Part shown: positions 1-8,316 of the stretch, piece by piece
How the letters are laid out: each line of letters opens with the position of its first letter
Position numbering within the stretch: position 1 is the first letter of the stretch
Origin: Micromonospora chokoriensis
Lineage (GTDB): Bacteria; Actinomycetota; Actinomycetes; Mycobacteriales; Micromonosporaceae
Length of the DNA stretch: 64,000 nucleotides
Assembly: GCF_900091505.1 (NCBI RefSeq)
Contig: NZ_LT607409.1
Span: 310,001 to 374,000, forward strand
Direction: 5' to 3'
The notes under the pieces: model-generated
What the model saw: the letters and a program-made list of their open reading frames with translations, nothing else
Told to the model about the DNA's origin: nothing
The model's database searches: none
Position numbers and translations under genes: made by a program

Positions 1-627
1 CAGCAGGCCGGTCTCCTCCAGCACCGCGACCGCGCAGGCGCGCAGGTAGTCCAGTGTGGAGTCGTAACCGCGCTCGTCCAGCCACGTCCGGGCCGCCGGC
101 CACCGCTCCTCCGGCCGGTCACCCAGGGTGAACAGAGCTTCCTTGCAGCCCTGCGCGGCGCCCTCCCGGGCGATCGCCAGCACCTCGTCGCGGTCCAGGA
201 ACGGCGCCGGCAGCCGGTGCGGCACCGTCGCGAACGTGCAGTAGTGGCAGCGGTCCCGGCAGAGCCGGGTCAGCGGGATGAAGACCTTTTTGGAGTACGT
301 GACCACGCCCGGCCGCCCGGCGTCGCGCAGCCCGGCGTCCCGGATCCCCCCGGCCACCCGGAGCAGCTCGTCGAGCGCGTCACCTCGGGCGGACAGCAGC
401 GCGGTCGCCTCGTCGACATCCAGAGCCCGCCCGGCCGCGGCCCGGCCCAGCGCCCGCCGGACGCTCGCGTCGCTCGGCCCGGAGTGGTGGCTCAGGCCGG
501 CGCGGTGGCTCGGGCCGGAGTCGCCGCTCGGGCCGGAGTCGCCGCTCGGGCCGGAGTCGCCGCTCGGGCCGGAGTCGCCGCTCGGGCCGGAGTCGCCGCT
601 CGGGCCGGAGTGGATGCGATCAACCAT
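1..627 (-). CDS. fbiC: FO synthase, N-terminal part (gene runs off the left edge)
   Basis: N-terminal 209 residues of the radical SAM enzyme that builds the deazaflavin chromophore FO of coenzyme F420. In actinobacteria one chain of about 850 residues carries both the CofG and CofH modules; only the start of the CofG module is inside the window. The radical SAM cluster motif is visible as Cys123, Cys127 and Cys130 (CRDRCHYC), preceded by the conserved [16 protein letters not shown] stretch. Residues 7-36 are five SGPSGD hexapeptides, which are not part of the family domain. The ATG at 627 has no Shine-Dalgarno, but a TAGGCT -10 box at 634-639 ends six bases upstream, so the mRNA is probably leaderless. 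fbiA and fbiB lie 2 kb away, which supports an F420 role. Confidence 0.93.
   Translation of the reverse strand, partial: MVDRIHSGPSGDSGPSGDSGPSGDSGPSGDSGPSGDSGPSHRAGLSHHSGPSDASVRRALGRAAAGRALDVDEATALLSARGDALDELLRVAGGIRDAGLRDAGRPGVVTYSKKVFIPLTRLCRDRCHYCTFATVPHRLPAPFLDRDEVLAIAREGAAQGCKEALFTLGDRPEERWPAARTWLDERGYDSTLDYLRACAVAVLEETGLL
508..609 (-). repeat. 18-bp tandem repeat inside fbiC
   Basis: Five perfect copies of an 18-bp unit (plus-strand form cgggccggagtcgccgct, at 511-600) plus a partial copy. Read on the minus strand in the fbiC frame it encodes SGPSGD five times. The unit length is a multiple of three, so copy-number change would not break the frame. Confidence 0.9.
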
Positions 628-781
628 TCGCTCAGCCTATGCGCAGCGCGAGCCCGTTCGACTGACCAGTGCCCGCACCGTGAGAAACGGCCCACCTGGC
701 CTCCCGCCCGGCCCGGTGCCGGCGGAGGCGACAGTGCCCGCTGATCTCGCCGCGCCGGGTGCTGGCGATCCGTCAACATGG

Positions 782-843
782 TGATCAAGTGATGAAAAGT
801 AGTTGCCAGAGCGTCTGTGGAGCTACTTTCCATCACTTGATCA
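782..843. terminator. Long imperfect inverted repeat, probable terminator
   Basis: 21-base arms (782-802 and 823-843) match at 20 of 21 positions around a 20-base loop. Both outer ends read TGATCAAG. It lies just downstream of the proline-rich membrane protein gene and upstream of fbiC, so it would terminate the former. No clear T-run follows. It belongs to the GATC-ended hairpin family described in the findings. The remaining sequence from 628 to 854 shows only the fbiC promoter. Confidence 0.6.
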
Positions 844-854
844 AGGAGTTCGGC

Positions 855-1958
855 TCAGCGGGGCTGGTCGGGGTGCTCTCCCGGCTTGATGTGCTGGGTG
901 CGGTCGTCGTCCAAGTCGGTGGGACGCGGGATCGCCAGCGTCGGGTCTGCGGGGGCCGGGTCGGCGGGGTGCGCGATGGCCTGCGTCCTGTCGGCGGCGG
1001 CCGAGTCGGCGGGCTGACGCGGGATGGCCTGCGTGGGATCCGCCGACGGTGGCTGCCCGAACGGCGGCGCGGCGGGAGACGGCGGCGCGGCGGGAGACGG
1101 CGGCGCGGGGTTGAGCGGCGGCGCGGACTGTGGGAACGGCGGCGCCGACTGGGGCGCAGCCTGGAACGGCGGCGCGGACTGCGGGAACGGCGGCGCGGAC
1201 TGCGGGTGCGGCGGCGCGGACTGCGGGTGCGGCGGCGCGGACTGCGGGTGCGGCGGCGCCGACTGGGGCGCCTGGAACGGCGGTGACGGCTGACCGAACT
1301 GCCCCGGGTACTGCGCCGGCGGGTATCCGCCCGGCTGGCCGGCGGAGGGCCATCCACCCTGCGGCTGACCACCGGGCTGCCCCGGTGCCGGCCAACCACC
1401 CTGCTGCTGCGGCCAACCAGGATGCGGCTGACCCGGCTGCGGCTGCCCGTAGACGCCGGGCTGCGGCTTGGGACGCGGCACGTAGTAGTGGGCACGCCAA
1501 ACCGTGTAGACCACCCACGCGGCGACCGCGAAGACGACCATCCAGGCGAACCGGGTGAGCACCCCGAGGAGCGCATCGAGGATCTCGGCCTGGGACAGGC
1601 GGCCGACCGTCCAGATCAGCATGGTCAACGTGCCGAAGAACGCGCTGACCGCGTACTCGACGAGAGCCACCTGCGTGATCAGCTTCGCCTTCGGCACCAC
1701 CGGCGAGATGTGCGTGGCCAGCAGCACGGCCAGCAGCGGCAGACCCACCGCCTCCACCCCGATGAACGAGTAGAACGCGCTGCCCGCCCGGTCGGTGAAG
1801 GAGCTGTAGTCGTTCGGGGCGATCAGGCGGAGCAGGCCCACGAAGAGGAACACGGCGTTGGCGCCGAGCAGCGCGAGCGCAGCGAGCTCGCGTAGTGGCT
1901 TGGTCAGCTGGCGGGCCTGCGTCGCGTCGGTCGACGCGGGCTCGGCGGGGCTGGTCAC
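855..1958 (-). CDS. Four-helix membrane protein with proline-rich repeat tail
   Basis: Function not recognised. The N-terminal 150 or so residues contain four hydrophobic helices. The rest is a cytoplasm-like low-complexity tail rich in Pro, Gln, Gly and Ser, with QSAPPHP-type heptads. The last 55 residues hold four D-x-T-x-x-I motifs (DPTQAI, DRTQAI, DPTLAI, DRTQHI), which resemble phospho-threonine/FHA recognition sites. I place the start at the GTG at 1958 because GGGGGAG lies just upstream. A GTG at 1994 would fall at or before the likely transcription start set by TAGGCT at 1998-2003. It is divergent from fbiA. Confidence 0.75.
   Translation of the reverse strand: MTSPAEPASTDATQARQLTKPLRELAALALLGANAVFLFVGLLRLIAPNDYSSFTDRAGSAFYSFIGVEAVGLPLLAVLLATHISPVVPKAKLITQVALVEYAVSAFFGTLTMLIWTVGRLSQAEILDALLGVLTRFAWMVVFAVAAWVVYTVWRAHYYVPRPKPQPGVYGQPQPGQPHPGWPQQQGGWPAPGQPGGQPQGGWPSAGQPGGYPPAQYPGQFGQPSPPFQAPQSAPPHPQSAPPHPQSAPPHPQSAPPFPQSAPPFQAAPQSAPPFPQSAPPLNPAPPSPAAPPSPAAPPFGQPPSADPTQAIPRQPADSAAADRTQAIAHPADPAPADPTLAIPRPTDLDDDRTQHIKPGEHPDQPR
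1120..1275 (-). repeat. Proline-rich coding repeats, 21-bp unit
   Basis: Within the membrane protein gene a 21-bp unit encoding QSAPPHP or QSAPPFP is repeated several times, cleanest near 1189-1258. Neighbouring 1070-1110 carries shorter SPAAPP repeats. All are in frame. Confidence 0.7.
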
Positions 1959-1988
1959 GAGCTCCCCCTCGGGGCAGGAACGGACAGG

Positions 1989-2043
1989 GCGCACGTGAGC
2001 CTAGTCTCTAGGACCACCGGCCGACCGGAGGCGTCACGTGCGC
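1989..2043. promoter_or_regulatory. Divergent promoter region with CACGTG inverted repeat
   Basis: Perfect 10-bp inverted repeat gcgcacgtga (1989-1998) and tcacgtgcgc (2034-2043), each containing CACGTG. Between them sits the dyad cctag-tct-ctagg (2000-2012). A minus-strand -10 box TAGGCT (1998-2003) and a plus-strand -10 box TAGTCT (2002-2007) overlap and share the TA at 2002-2003. They would drive the membrane protein gene and fbiA respectively. The protein that binds the repeats is unknown. Confidence 0.5.
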
Positions 2044-2056
2044 GAGGATGGTCGAC

Positions 2057-3004
2057 ATGCGCATTGTGGTTCTGGCCGGCGGCATCGGTGGCGCCCGGTT
2101 CCTGCTCGGCGTCCGGGCGTACGCCCGGGACGTCGGCGCGGAGGTGACCGCCGTGGTCAACGTCGGCGACGACCTGTGGCTGCACGGGTTGAAGATATGC
2201 CCTGACCTGGACAGCGTCATGTACACGCTCGGCGGCGGCGCCGACCCGGAGCGGGGCTGGGGTCGGGTCGGCGAGAGCTGGACGGTCAAGGACGAGCTGG
2301 CCGCGTACGGGGCGCAGCCGACCTGGTTCGGTCTCGGCGACAAGGACATCGCCACGCACCTGGTGCGTTCGACAATGCTCAACGGCGGTTACCCGTTGAG
2401 CGCGGTCACCGAGGCGCTGTGCACCCGCTGGGAGCCGGGAGTACGCCTGTTGCCGGCCACCGACGACCGGCTCGAAACCCACCCTGTCGTCGAGGACGAG
2501 CAGGGGCAGCGGGCGATCCACTTCCAGGAGTGGTGGGTCAGGTACCGGGCTGACATCCCGACACAGCGCTTCGTGTTCGTCGGCGCGGAGACGGCGAAGC
2601 CGGCACCCGGGGTGCTGGAGGCGATCGGCTCGGCCGATTTGGTGCTCGTCGCGCCGAGCAACCCCGTGGTGAGCGTGGCGCCGGTGCTGGCCGTACCGGG
2701 GCTGCGCGAGGCGGTCGTGGACGGCCCGGCGCCGGTGGTGGGTGTCTCGCCGATCATCGGCGGCGCTCCGGTGCGCGGGATGGCCGACCGGTGCCTCGAC
2801 GTGCTCGGCGTCGAGTGCAGCGCCGCCGGGGTGGGCCGCCTGTACGGGGGCCGGCCGGACGGCGGCCTGCTGGACGGGTGGCTGGTGGCCGAGGAGGATG
2901 CCGGCACGCTGGTGCCCGATGTGACGGTCCGCGCGGTGCCGTTGCGGATGACCGACGAGGCGGCGACGGCGGCGATGGTCCGCGCCGCGGTGGAGTTGAC
3001 GTGA
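2057..3004 (+). CDS. fbiA: 2-phospho-L-lactate / phosphoenolpyruvyl transferase (CofD family)
   Basis: Transfers the phospho-lactyl or enolpyruvyl-phospho group from its guanosine diphosphate carrier to FO, giving (dehydro-)F420-0. The 315-residue length and the N-terminal VVLAGGIGGARFLLG nucleotide-binding loop fit CofD/FbiA, as does GVSPIIGGAPVRGMADRCL near residue 230. Two ATGs lie nine bases apart. The second, at 2057, has GAGG nine bases upstream and begins MRIVVLAGG, so it is preferred over the one at 2048. It is translationally coupled to fbiB by a GTGA overlap at 3001-3004. Confidence 0.93.
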   Translation: MRIVVLAGGIGGARFLLGVRAYARDVGAEVTAVVNVGDDLWLHGLKICPDLDSVMYTLGGGADPERGWGRVGESWTVKDELAAYGAQPTWFGLGDKDIATHLVRSTMLNGGYPLSAVTEALCTRWEPGVRLLPATDDRLETHPVVEDEQGQRAIHFQEWWVRYRADIPTQRFVFVGAETAKPAPGVLEAIGSADLVLVAPSNPVVSVAPVLAVPGLREAVVDGPAPVVGVSPIIGGAPVRGMADRCLDVLGVECSAAGVGRLYGGRPDGGLLDGWLVAEEDAGTLVPDVTVRAVPLRMTDEAATAAMVRAAVELT

Positions 3005-4086
3005 GGCTGGAAATCCTGCCGGTGCTCGGCATCGGCCACGTGACCGAGGGTGACGATCTGCCTGCGGTGATCGCGACGGCGGCACCGTGGCTGCGCGACG
3101 GTGACGTCCTGGTGGTGACCAGCAAGATCGTCTCCAAGGCGGAGGGGCGGTTGGTCGACGTCCCGGCGGACGGGCCGGAGCGGCTCGCCGCACGCGACGA
3201 GGTGCTGGCCGGTGAGACCGCACGGGTGGTCGCCAGTCGCGGGCTGACCCGGATCGTGCAGACCCACCACGGCTTCGTGATGGCCTCGGCCGGCATCGAC
3301 GCGTCGAACGTGGACAAGACCCAACTGGTGCTGCTGCCGGTCGACCCGGACGCCTCGGCGCGGGCGCTGCGCGAGGCGCTGCGGGAGCGCTACGAGCTGG
3401 ATGTCGCGGTGATCATCACTGACACGATGGGGCGACCCTGGCGCAACGGGCTCACCGACGTGGCGCTCGGCGTGGCCGGGATGCCGGCCATCCGGGACCA
3501 TCGGGGCGAGGTCGACCCGTACGGCAACGAGCTGCAGTTGACCCAGATGGCCGTGGTGGACGAGCTGGCGGGCGCGGGTGAGCTGATCAAGGGGAAGTGC
3601 GACCAGGTTCCGGTCGCTGTAGTGCGGGGCTACCTGTCCAGCACCGACCCGGAGGACACCGCCGGTGCGCGGGCGCTGGTCCGCGACGCCGCACAGGACC
3701 TCTTCTCGCTCGGCACCGCCGAGGCCCGGGCCGCCGGTTTCGCCGAGGCCGCCACCCTGAGCGACGCGCACTCCTCGACGCCTGTGGAGCTGGGCGCGGT
3801 GCGACGGGCGATCGACGCGGTCGCCGACGTCGTCGCCCCCGGCACGGTGTTCACACTGGTCGACGAGGCGGAGGTACGCGCCGGACTGGTCGCCGAGATG
3901 CCGGGATGGCCGGAGGGCGCGACCCTGCTCCTGGGCTCGGCCCCGACGCCGCTGGAGCCGATCGGTCTGGTCCGCTTCGGCGCGGACCTGCATCGGCTGC
4001 GCGTCGCCCTGGCCGCCGAGGGTGTCGGGTCCACCCTGTTGCCGCCACCGCCGGGCAGCCCGGCGAGCGCCGCGCTCGCTCTGTGA
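3001..4086 (+). CDS. fbiB: Coenzyme F420-0:L-glutamate ligase with shortened C-terminus
   Basis: The first 240 or so of 361 residues match the CofE ligase that adds glutamate to F420-0 using GTP: LPVLGIGHVTEGDDL at the start, VVTSKIVSKAEGR, and DTMGRPWRNGLTDVALGVAG near residue 143. Mycobacterial FbiB is about 450 residues, with a C-terminal FMN-binding nitroreductase-like domain that reduces dehydro-F420-0. Here the C-terminal part is only about 115 residues, so that domain looks reduced. The GTG start overlaps the fbiA stop by four bases, so the two genes form one operon. It faces the ArsR-type gene tail to tail with a 12-base gap and no visible hairpin. Confidence 0.9.
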   Translation: MRLEILPVLGIGHVTEGDDLPAVIATAAPWLRDGDVLVVTSKIVSKAEGRLVDVPADGPERLAARDEVLAGETARVVASRGLTRIVQTHHGFVMASAGIDASNVDKTQLVLLPVDPDASARALREALRERYELDVAVIITDTMGRPWRNGLTDVALGVAGMPAIRDHRGEVDPYGNELQLTQMAVVDELAGAGELIKGKCDQVPVAVVRGYLSSTDPEDTAGARALVRDAAQDLFSLGTAEARAAGFAEAATLSDAHSSTPVELGAVRRAIDAVADVVAPGTVFTLVDEAEVRAGLVAEMPGWPEGATLLLGSAPTPLEPIGLVRFGADLHRLRVALAAEGVGSTLLPPPPGSPASAALAL

Positions 4087-4098
4087 GAGACGGCCGGG

Positions 4099-5091
4099 TC
4101 AGGCGTCCAGCATGGCCCGGCCGAGCGGCGTCACCATGTGCAGCACGCTGTTGCGCTCCCGGTGACTGACCAGCAGGCCGGCGTTGCGCAGGACTGTGGC
4201 GTGCTGGCTCGCCGCGGCGGGCGAGATGTTGAGCTGGCGGGCGACCTCGCCGGTGGTGCAGCCCTCGTCGCTGGCCTGCAACACCGCCGCGCGGGTGCGG
4301 CCGAGCAGCGCGGCGAGTGAGTCGCGGGTGGCATGGGACGGCACAGCCCCGTTGGCCGGTGCCAGCCCGCCCAGCCGGTCCACCGGGTAGACCAGCACCG
4401 GCGGCAGCGCCGGGTCGAGCAGCGCGACAGGGGTGCTCGCGCAGAAGAACGAGGGCACCAGCAGCAGCCCGCGACCGTCCAGGTGCATCTCCCGACTGTG
4501 CGGGTAGTCCCGGACCTCGAGCACCCTGTCCTCCCAGCGCATGGCCGGCCGGAGGCTGGTGAGCAGACCCTCGACACCGCCGTCGAGCAGCGCGCGGGCC
4601 CGGCGAGCCCGGTCCGCCGCCACCGCGGCCTGGATCCGGTTCCAGTACGGGCTGATCGCCAACGACCGGTACTGCTCCATCGACTCGGCGAGGTGGTGCA
4701 GCACCGCCACCTCGCCTCGGGCCAGCGCGGCGGCCGAGGAGGGCAGCTGGTTCTCGGCGGCCAGCACGCTCAGGTCCCGATGCAGGAGCTCGGTGGGGGT
4801 TCGGCGGAGCGCGTCCAGCCCGGCCTCGAAACCGTCGACGCTGGCGTACGGGGTGAGGAAGTCGGGGAAGTAGCCGCGTGGCGGGTTGAGCGCGAACAGC
4901 AGCCGGAGCTGCTCGGAGGCGACGTCCTGACGCAGCCCCCGGGACACGGTGCGCCGCCAGTGCGCCGTCAACGGATCACGGTTGCGGCCCTGGAGCACGT
5001 GCAGGCTGAGGACCAGCTCCCAGATCGGGTCCGCAGCCGGCGCCACCCGGGTCCGGAGGATGTCCTCCCCAGAAAAATGGATCTTCAGCAT
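4099..5091 (-). CDS. ArsR-type winged-helix transcriptional regulator (DUF5937-like)
   Basis: 330 residues. The last 75 form an ArsR-like winged helix (TTGEVARQLNISPAAASQHATVLRNAGLLVSHRERNS, cited as residues about 275-312). The N-terminal 250 residues resemble the ligand-binding-like DUF5937 region found in many actinobacterial ArsR homologues. The usual metal-binding Cys pattern of ArsR/SmtB is absent, so metal sensing is not supported. No target gene is evident, since the neighbours face it or diverge over 350 bp. Confidence 0.8.
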   Translation of the reverse strand: MLKIHFSGEDILRTRVAPAADPIWELVLSLHVLQGRNRDPLTAHWRRTVSRGLRQDVASEQLRLLFALNPPRGYFPDFLTPYASVDGFEAGLDALRRTPTELLHRDLSVLAAENQLPSSAAALARGEVAVLHHLAESMEQYRSLAISPYWNRIQAAVAADRARRARALLDGGVEGLLTSLRPAMRWEDRVLEVRDYPHSREMHLDGRGLLLVPSFFCASTPVALLDPALPPVLVYPVDRLGGLAPANGAVPSHATRDSLAALLGRTRAAVLQASDEGCTTGEVARQLNISPAAASQHATVLRNAGLLVSHRERNSVLHMVTPLGRAMLDA

Positions 5092-5443
5092 GGTGCGCTC
5101 CCGTGTCGCCGACAGGGGGGTGCCGGTTGACCGTTCGACTCTACCCGGACGGCACTAATCTCCATCTTTAAGCCTGAGCTGAAAAACCTCGACGTCCTGC
5201 GGGCCGCTTCGGCATGCTTCCAGTGCTCGAACACAGGGTGCCGGCGCGTCCTCGACGTCCCGGCGCCAGGGCACCGGGACCGGGGAGGCCCCGGTGATCG
5301 GGCGGCACCACGAGGGTCTGCGGCCCCTGCTCCGCAGAGGTGCCGCCCGGTCACCCACCGCACACATCACCCGTCCGGTCGAATTCGACGAGGCGCGGGG
5401 TCACCGAGCCGGCCCACTGAGCACACGCTCGTACAGTGTCGGG
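5092..5443. other. Gene-free 352-bp spacer
   Basis: I see no convincing gene here. The stretch 5155-5195 is locally AT-richer than its surroundings. The right end (5432-5437, TACAGT) is a likely -10 box for the Nudix gene. Confidence 0.4.
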
Positions 5444-6049
5444 GTGCCTGACACCGCGATCCCCGGCCCGACCGATGCCACGACGTACACGGCGCTGCAC
5501 GCCGACGCCACCGCGTTGCTCGGCGACTGGCAACCCACCAGCCCGGACGCGGCCCGCGCCCGGGACCGCACCCTCCGCCTGCTCGACGCCGGCCCGATCG
5601 CGATGAGCAGGCAGCACCGCCCCGGGCACATCACCGCGAGCGCGCTGATCCTCGACGCCACCGGCTCGCGCGTGCTGCTCTGCCTGCACGGCAAGTTCGG
5701 GCGGTGGGTGCAACTGGGCGGGCACTGCGAGCCGGTCGACCGGACTCTGGTGGCCGCGGCGCTCCGCGAGGCCACCGAGGAGTCCGGGATCGCCGACCTG
5801 CGCATCGACCCGGTGCCGATCGACGTGGACGTACACCCGGTGCAGTGCCAGGGTGGCTCCCTGCACCACGACGTCCGGTTCGCCGTGCTCGCCCCACCCG
5901 GGGCGGTGGAGCAGGTCAGCGACGAGGCCGAGGAGCTGGGCTGGTTCCCGCCGGACAACCTGCCCGAGCCGCTGGCCGGCGGGACCGTGCAACTGGTCGC
6001 GCCGGCCCTCGCAGCCCTCAGACGTAGCCCTCTTCGCCTCGTTCCTTGA
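5444..6049 (+). CDS. Nudix hydrolase
   Basis: 201-residue Nudix-fold pyrophosphatase; substrate unknown. The Nudix box reads GHCEPV-D-RTLVAAAL-REATEESGI. Relative to the consensus it has Asp for the first Glu and one extra residue before REATEE, while the metal-binding REATEES core is intact. The GTG at 5444 is six bases after TACAGT (5432-5437), consistent with a leaderless mRNA; the upstream in-frame extension is rejected. The last 32 bases overlap the 3' end of manC on the other strand. Confidence 0.82.
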   Translation: MPDTAIPGPTDATTYTALHADATALLGDWQPTSPDAARARDRTLRLLDAGPIAMSRQHRPGHITASALILDATGSRVLLCLHGKFGRWVQLGGHCEPVDRTLVAAALREATEESGIADLRIDPVPIDVDVHPVQCQGGSLHHDVRFAVLAPPGAVEQVSDEAEELGWFPPDNLPEPLAGGTVQLVAPALAALRRSPLRLVP

Positions 6050-7109
6050 GCTCGTCGACCAGGGCCTTGACGTCCTGCGCCCGATCGCGCGGGCAGACCA
6101 GCACCGCGTCCGGGGTGTCCACCACGATCAGGTCCTGCAACCCGAGGACGGCCACCAGCCGTCCCGACTGCGGCACGACGACCAGGTTGCTGCTGTCCCG
6201 CAGCAGCACGCCGGGCTTCGCGTCGGTGCCGAGCACCACGTTGCCCTGGTCGTCGGCCGGCAGCACGTCGCCCAGCGTGTGGAAGTCGCCGACGTCGTTC
6301 CAACCGAAGTCACCCGGCACCGTCGCCACCCGACCCGCGGTGGCCGCGCCCTCCATCACCGCGTAGTCCACCGAGATCTTCGGCAGGGTCGGCCAGATCG
6401 CGCCGAGAACCTCGTCCTGCTCCGGGGTGCCCCAGGCGGCGGCGATCGCGACGACGCCCGCGTGCAACGCCGGCTGCTGACGGGCCAGCTCGGCGAGGAA
6501 GACGTCCACCCGCCACACGAACATGCTCGCGTTCCACAGGTGCCGGCCCGAACGGACGTACGCCTCGGCGACCTCGGCGCCCGGCTTCTCCTTGAACTCG
6601 GCCACCTGTCGCCACGGCGAGCCCTCGGCCTCCTCGCCGGTCTCCAGGTAGCCGTAGCCGGTCTCCGGCCGGGTCGGGGTGATCCCGACGGTCATCAGCA
6701 TGCCCTGTTCGGCTCCGCGGACCGCCTCCTGGACCGTGCGGACCCAGCTGTCCGGGTCGCGGATCAGGTGGTCGGCGGCGAAGCTGCCCATCACCGCGTT
6801 CGGGTCGCGCACCGCGATCACCGCCGCCGCCAACGCGATCGCCGCGCAGGAATCCCGAGGGGAGGGCTCCACCAGGATGTTCTCCTCGGGCAGACCGGTC
6901 AGCTGCCGGGCCACCGCCGCGACGTGCGCGGCACCGGTGACCACAAGGGTCCGGTCCGGTGTGGTCAGCGGCGCGAGCCGTTCCACGGTCGCCTGCAACA
7001 GCGAGGCGCTGGTGCCGGTCAGCGGATGGAGAAACTTGGGGTGGCCGGCGCGGGACAACGGCCACAACCTTGTGCCGCTGCCACCTGCCGGAATGACCGC
7101 ATAAAGCAT
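6018..7109 (-). CDS. manC: Mannose-1-phosphate guanylyltransferase
   Basis: Makes GDP-mannose from mannose-1-phosphate and GTP, feeding glycan and mannoside synthesis. It shows the nucleotidyltransferase signature PAGGSGTRLWPLSR at residues 7-20, PSPRDSCAAIALAA, the FKEKP motif in EFKEKPGAEVAEAY, and a C-terminal VVDTPDAVLVCPRDRAQDVK. At 363 residues it is a single-domain GMP, without the isomerase domain of bifunctional ManC. It ends inside the 3' end of the Nudix gene (tail-to-tail overlap of 32 bases). A glycosyltransferase lies directly upstream on the same strand, a plausible user of GDP-mannose. Confidence 0.92.
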   Translation of the reverse strand: MLYAVIPAGGSGTRLWPLSRAGHPKFLHPLTGTSASLLQATVERLAPLTTPDRTLVVTGAAHVAAVARQLTGLPEENILVEPSPRDSCAAIALAAAVIAVRDPNAVMGSFAADHLIRDPDSWVRTVQEAVRGAEQGMLMTVGITPTRPETGYGYLETGEEAEGSPWRQVAEFKEKPGAEVAEAYVRSGRHLWNASMFVWRVDVFLAELARQQPALHAGVVAIAAAWGTPEQDEVLGAIWPTLPKISVDYAVMEGAATAGRVATVPGDFGWNDVGDFHTLGDVLPADDQGNVVLGTDAKPGVLLRDSSNLVVVPQSGRLVAVLGLQDLIVVDTPDAVLVCPRDRAQDVKALVDELKERGEEGYV

Positions 7110-7170
7110 CCGCACATCATGCCCGACGAGTCTGCCCGGAGTGGCACGGGTCACCACCCGGGCCGGAGGG

Positions 7171-8316
7171 TCAGGATCGGGCCCTGCTCCAGGCGGCGAT
7201 GTGCACCTCGGCGCTGGTCGCCCAGGTGAACTCCTTCGCCCGGTCGAAGCCCGCCTTCGCCAGCGACAACCGTCGTTGCTCGTCGTCGAGAAGGGCGGCC
7301 AGGTCGGTGCCGATCTGCTCCGGGTCCTCCGAGGTGTACGCGACCGCGTCGCCACCCACCTCGGGCAGCGACAGCCGGGGAGTGGTCAGCACCGGGGCGG
7401 CGCACGCCATCGCCTCCAGGATCGGCAGGCCGAACCCCTCGCCGTAGGACGGATAGGCGGCAACCAGGGCGCCACCGAGGAAGCCCGGCAGGTCGGCGTA
7501 GCGCAGGTAGCCGGGGCGCAACAGGCGCAGGTGCGACGGGACCTCGGCGACGGCCCGGTCGATGTCGTCGTCGTGCCCCTGCCCGCCGGCGATCACCAGG
7601 GCCGGCGGGTCGGACCGCTCGGCCACCGCACGCGCCCAACCACGAATCAGATTGGGTACGTTCTTGCGCGGCTCCTTGGCCCCGAGGAAGGCGACGTAGC
7701 TGCTGTTGCCGAGCCCCAGCCGAGCGCGGACGCGGGCCTTCTCCTCCTCGGTGGGAGCGTGGAAGGCAGCCTGGTCGACGCCGTGGTAGGCCACGTCGAT
7801 CCGGGTCGGGTCGGCGTCGAGCAGCCGGATCAGCTCGTCCCGGGTGGCCTTGCTGGGCACGATCACCCGGTCGGCGCGGCGCAGCGAGGTCTTGATGGCG
7901 CTGCGGAAGAACGTGCGGCGGGACTTGTCGTAGTGCTCCGGCTCGGTGAAGAACGTCGCGTCGTGCACGGTGACGGTGACCGGACAGCCGGCCCGCAGCG
8001 GGCAGGTGTAGAACGGCGAGTGCAGCACCTCCGCACCGACCTGCTGGGCGAGCAGCGGCAGGCCGGTCTGCTCCCAGGCGAGCCGGGCCGGACGGTGGGC
8101 CACGGCGGCCGGGGCGGGGATGATCTCCGCACCGGGCAGCATGCGGGTGTAGCGCTCCAGGTCGGTGCGGAGGCTGACCACCGCCAGCTCCACCCCCGAC
8201 CCACACACCTTGCCGAGGGCACCGAGCAGACCGTCGACGTAGCGACCGACACCACCACGGTCGGCGGGGACACTCGTGGCGTCGATGAGCACGCGGGGCG
8301 GGCGACCGGCGGTCAC
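7171..8316 (-). CDS. GT4-family glycosyltransferase
   Basis: 381-residue GT-B glycosyltransferase of the GT4 type. It has an N-terminal acceptor domain (RVLIDATSVPADRGGVGRY) and a C-terminal donor domain with the E-x7-E-like YGEGFGLPILEAMACAAPVL motif. The donor sugar cannot be read from sequence; the adjacent manC makes GDP-mannose likely. The start is the GTG at 8316 with AAGGAG seven bases upstream. Sixty-one bases separate it from manC, so the two are probably co-transcribed. Confidence 0.87.
   Translation of the reverse strand: MTAGRPPRVLIDATSVPADRGGVGRYVDGLLGALGKVCGSGVELAVVSLRTDLERYTRMLPGAEIIPAPAAVAHRPARLAWEQTGLPLLAQQVGAEVLHSPFYTCPLRAGCPVTVTVHDATFFTEPEHYDKSRRTFFRSAIKTSLRRADRVIVPSKATRDELIRLLDADPTRIDVAYHGVDQAAFHAPTEEEKARVRARLGLGNSSYVAFLGAKEPRKNVPNLIRGWARAVAERSDPPALVIAGGQGHDDDIDRAVAEVPSHLRLLRPGYLRYADLPGFLGGALVAAYPSYGEGFGLPILEAMACAAPVLTTPRLSLPEVGGDAVAYTSEDPEQIGTDLAALLDDEQRRLSLAKAGFDRAKEFTWATSAEVHIAAWSRARS

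Noticed and set aside
508..609. CRISPR-like array
   Set aside because: The 18-bp units are contiguous with no spacers and encode in-frame SGPSGD within fbiC.
833..1576. Arg/Ser-rich 247-residue reading frame
   Set aside because: Shadow frame of the proline-rich membrane protein; composition is an artefact of GC-rich repeats.
1959..1994. GTG 1994 start for the proline-rich membrane protein
   Set aside because: Only three bases from the -10 box TAGGCT, so it would be at or before the transcription start; GTG 1958 has a strong ribosome-binding site.
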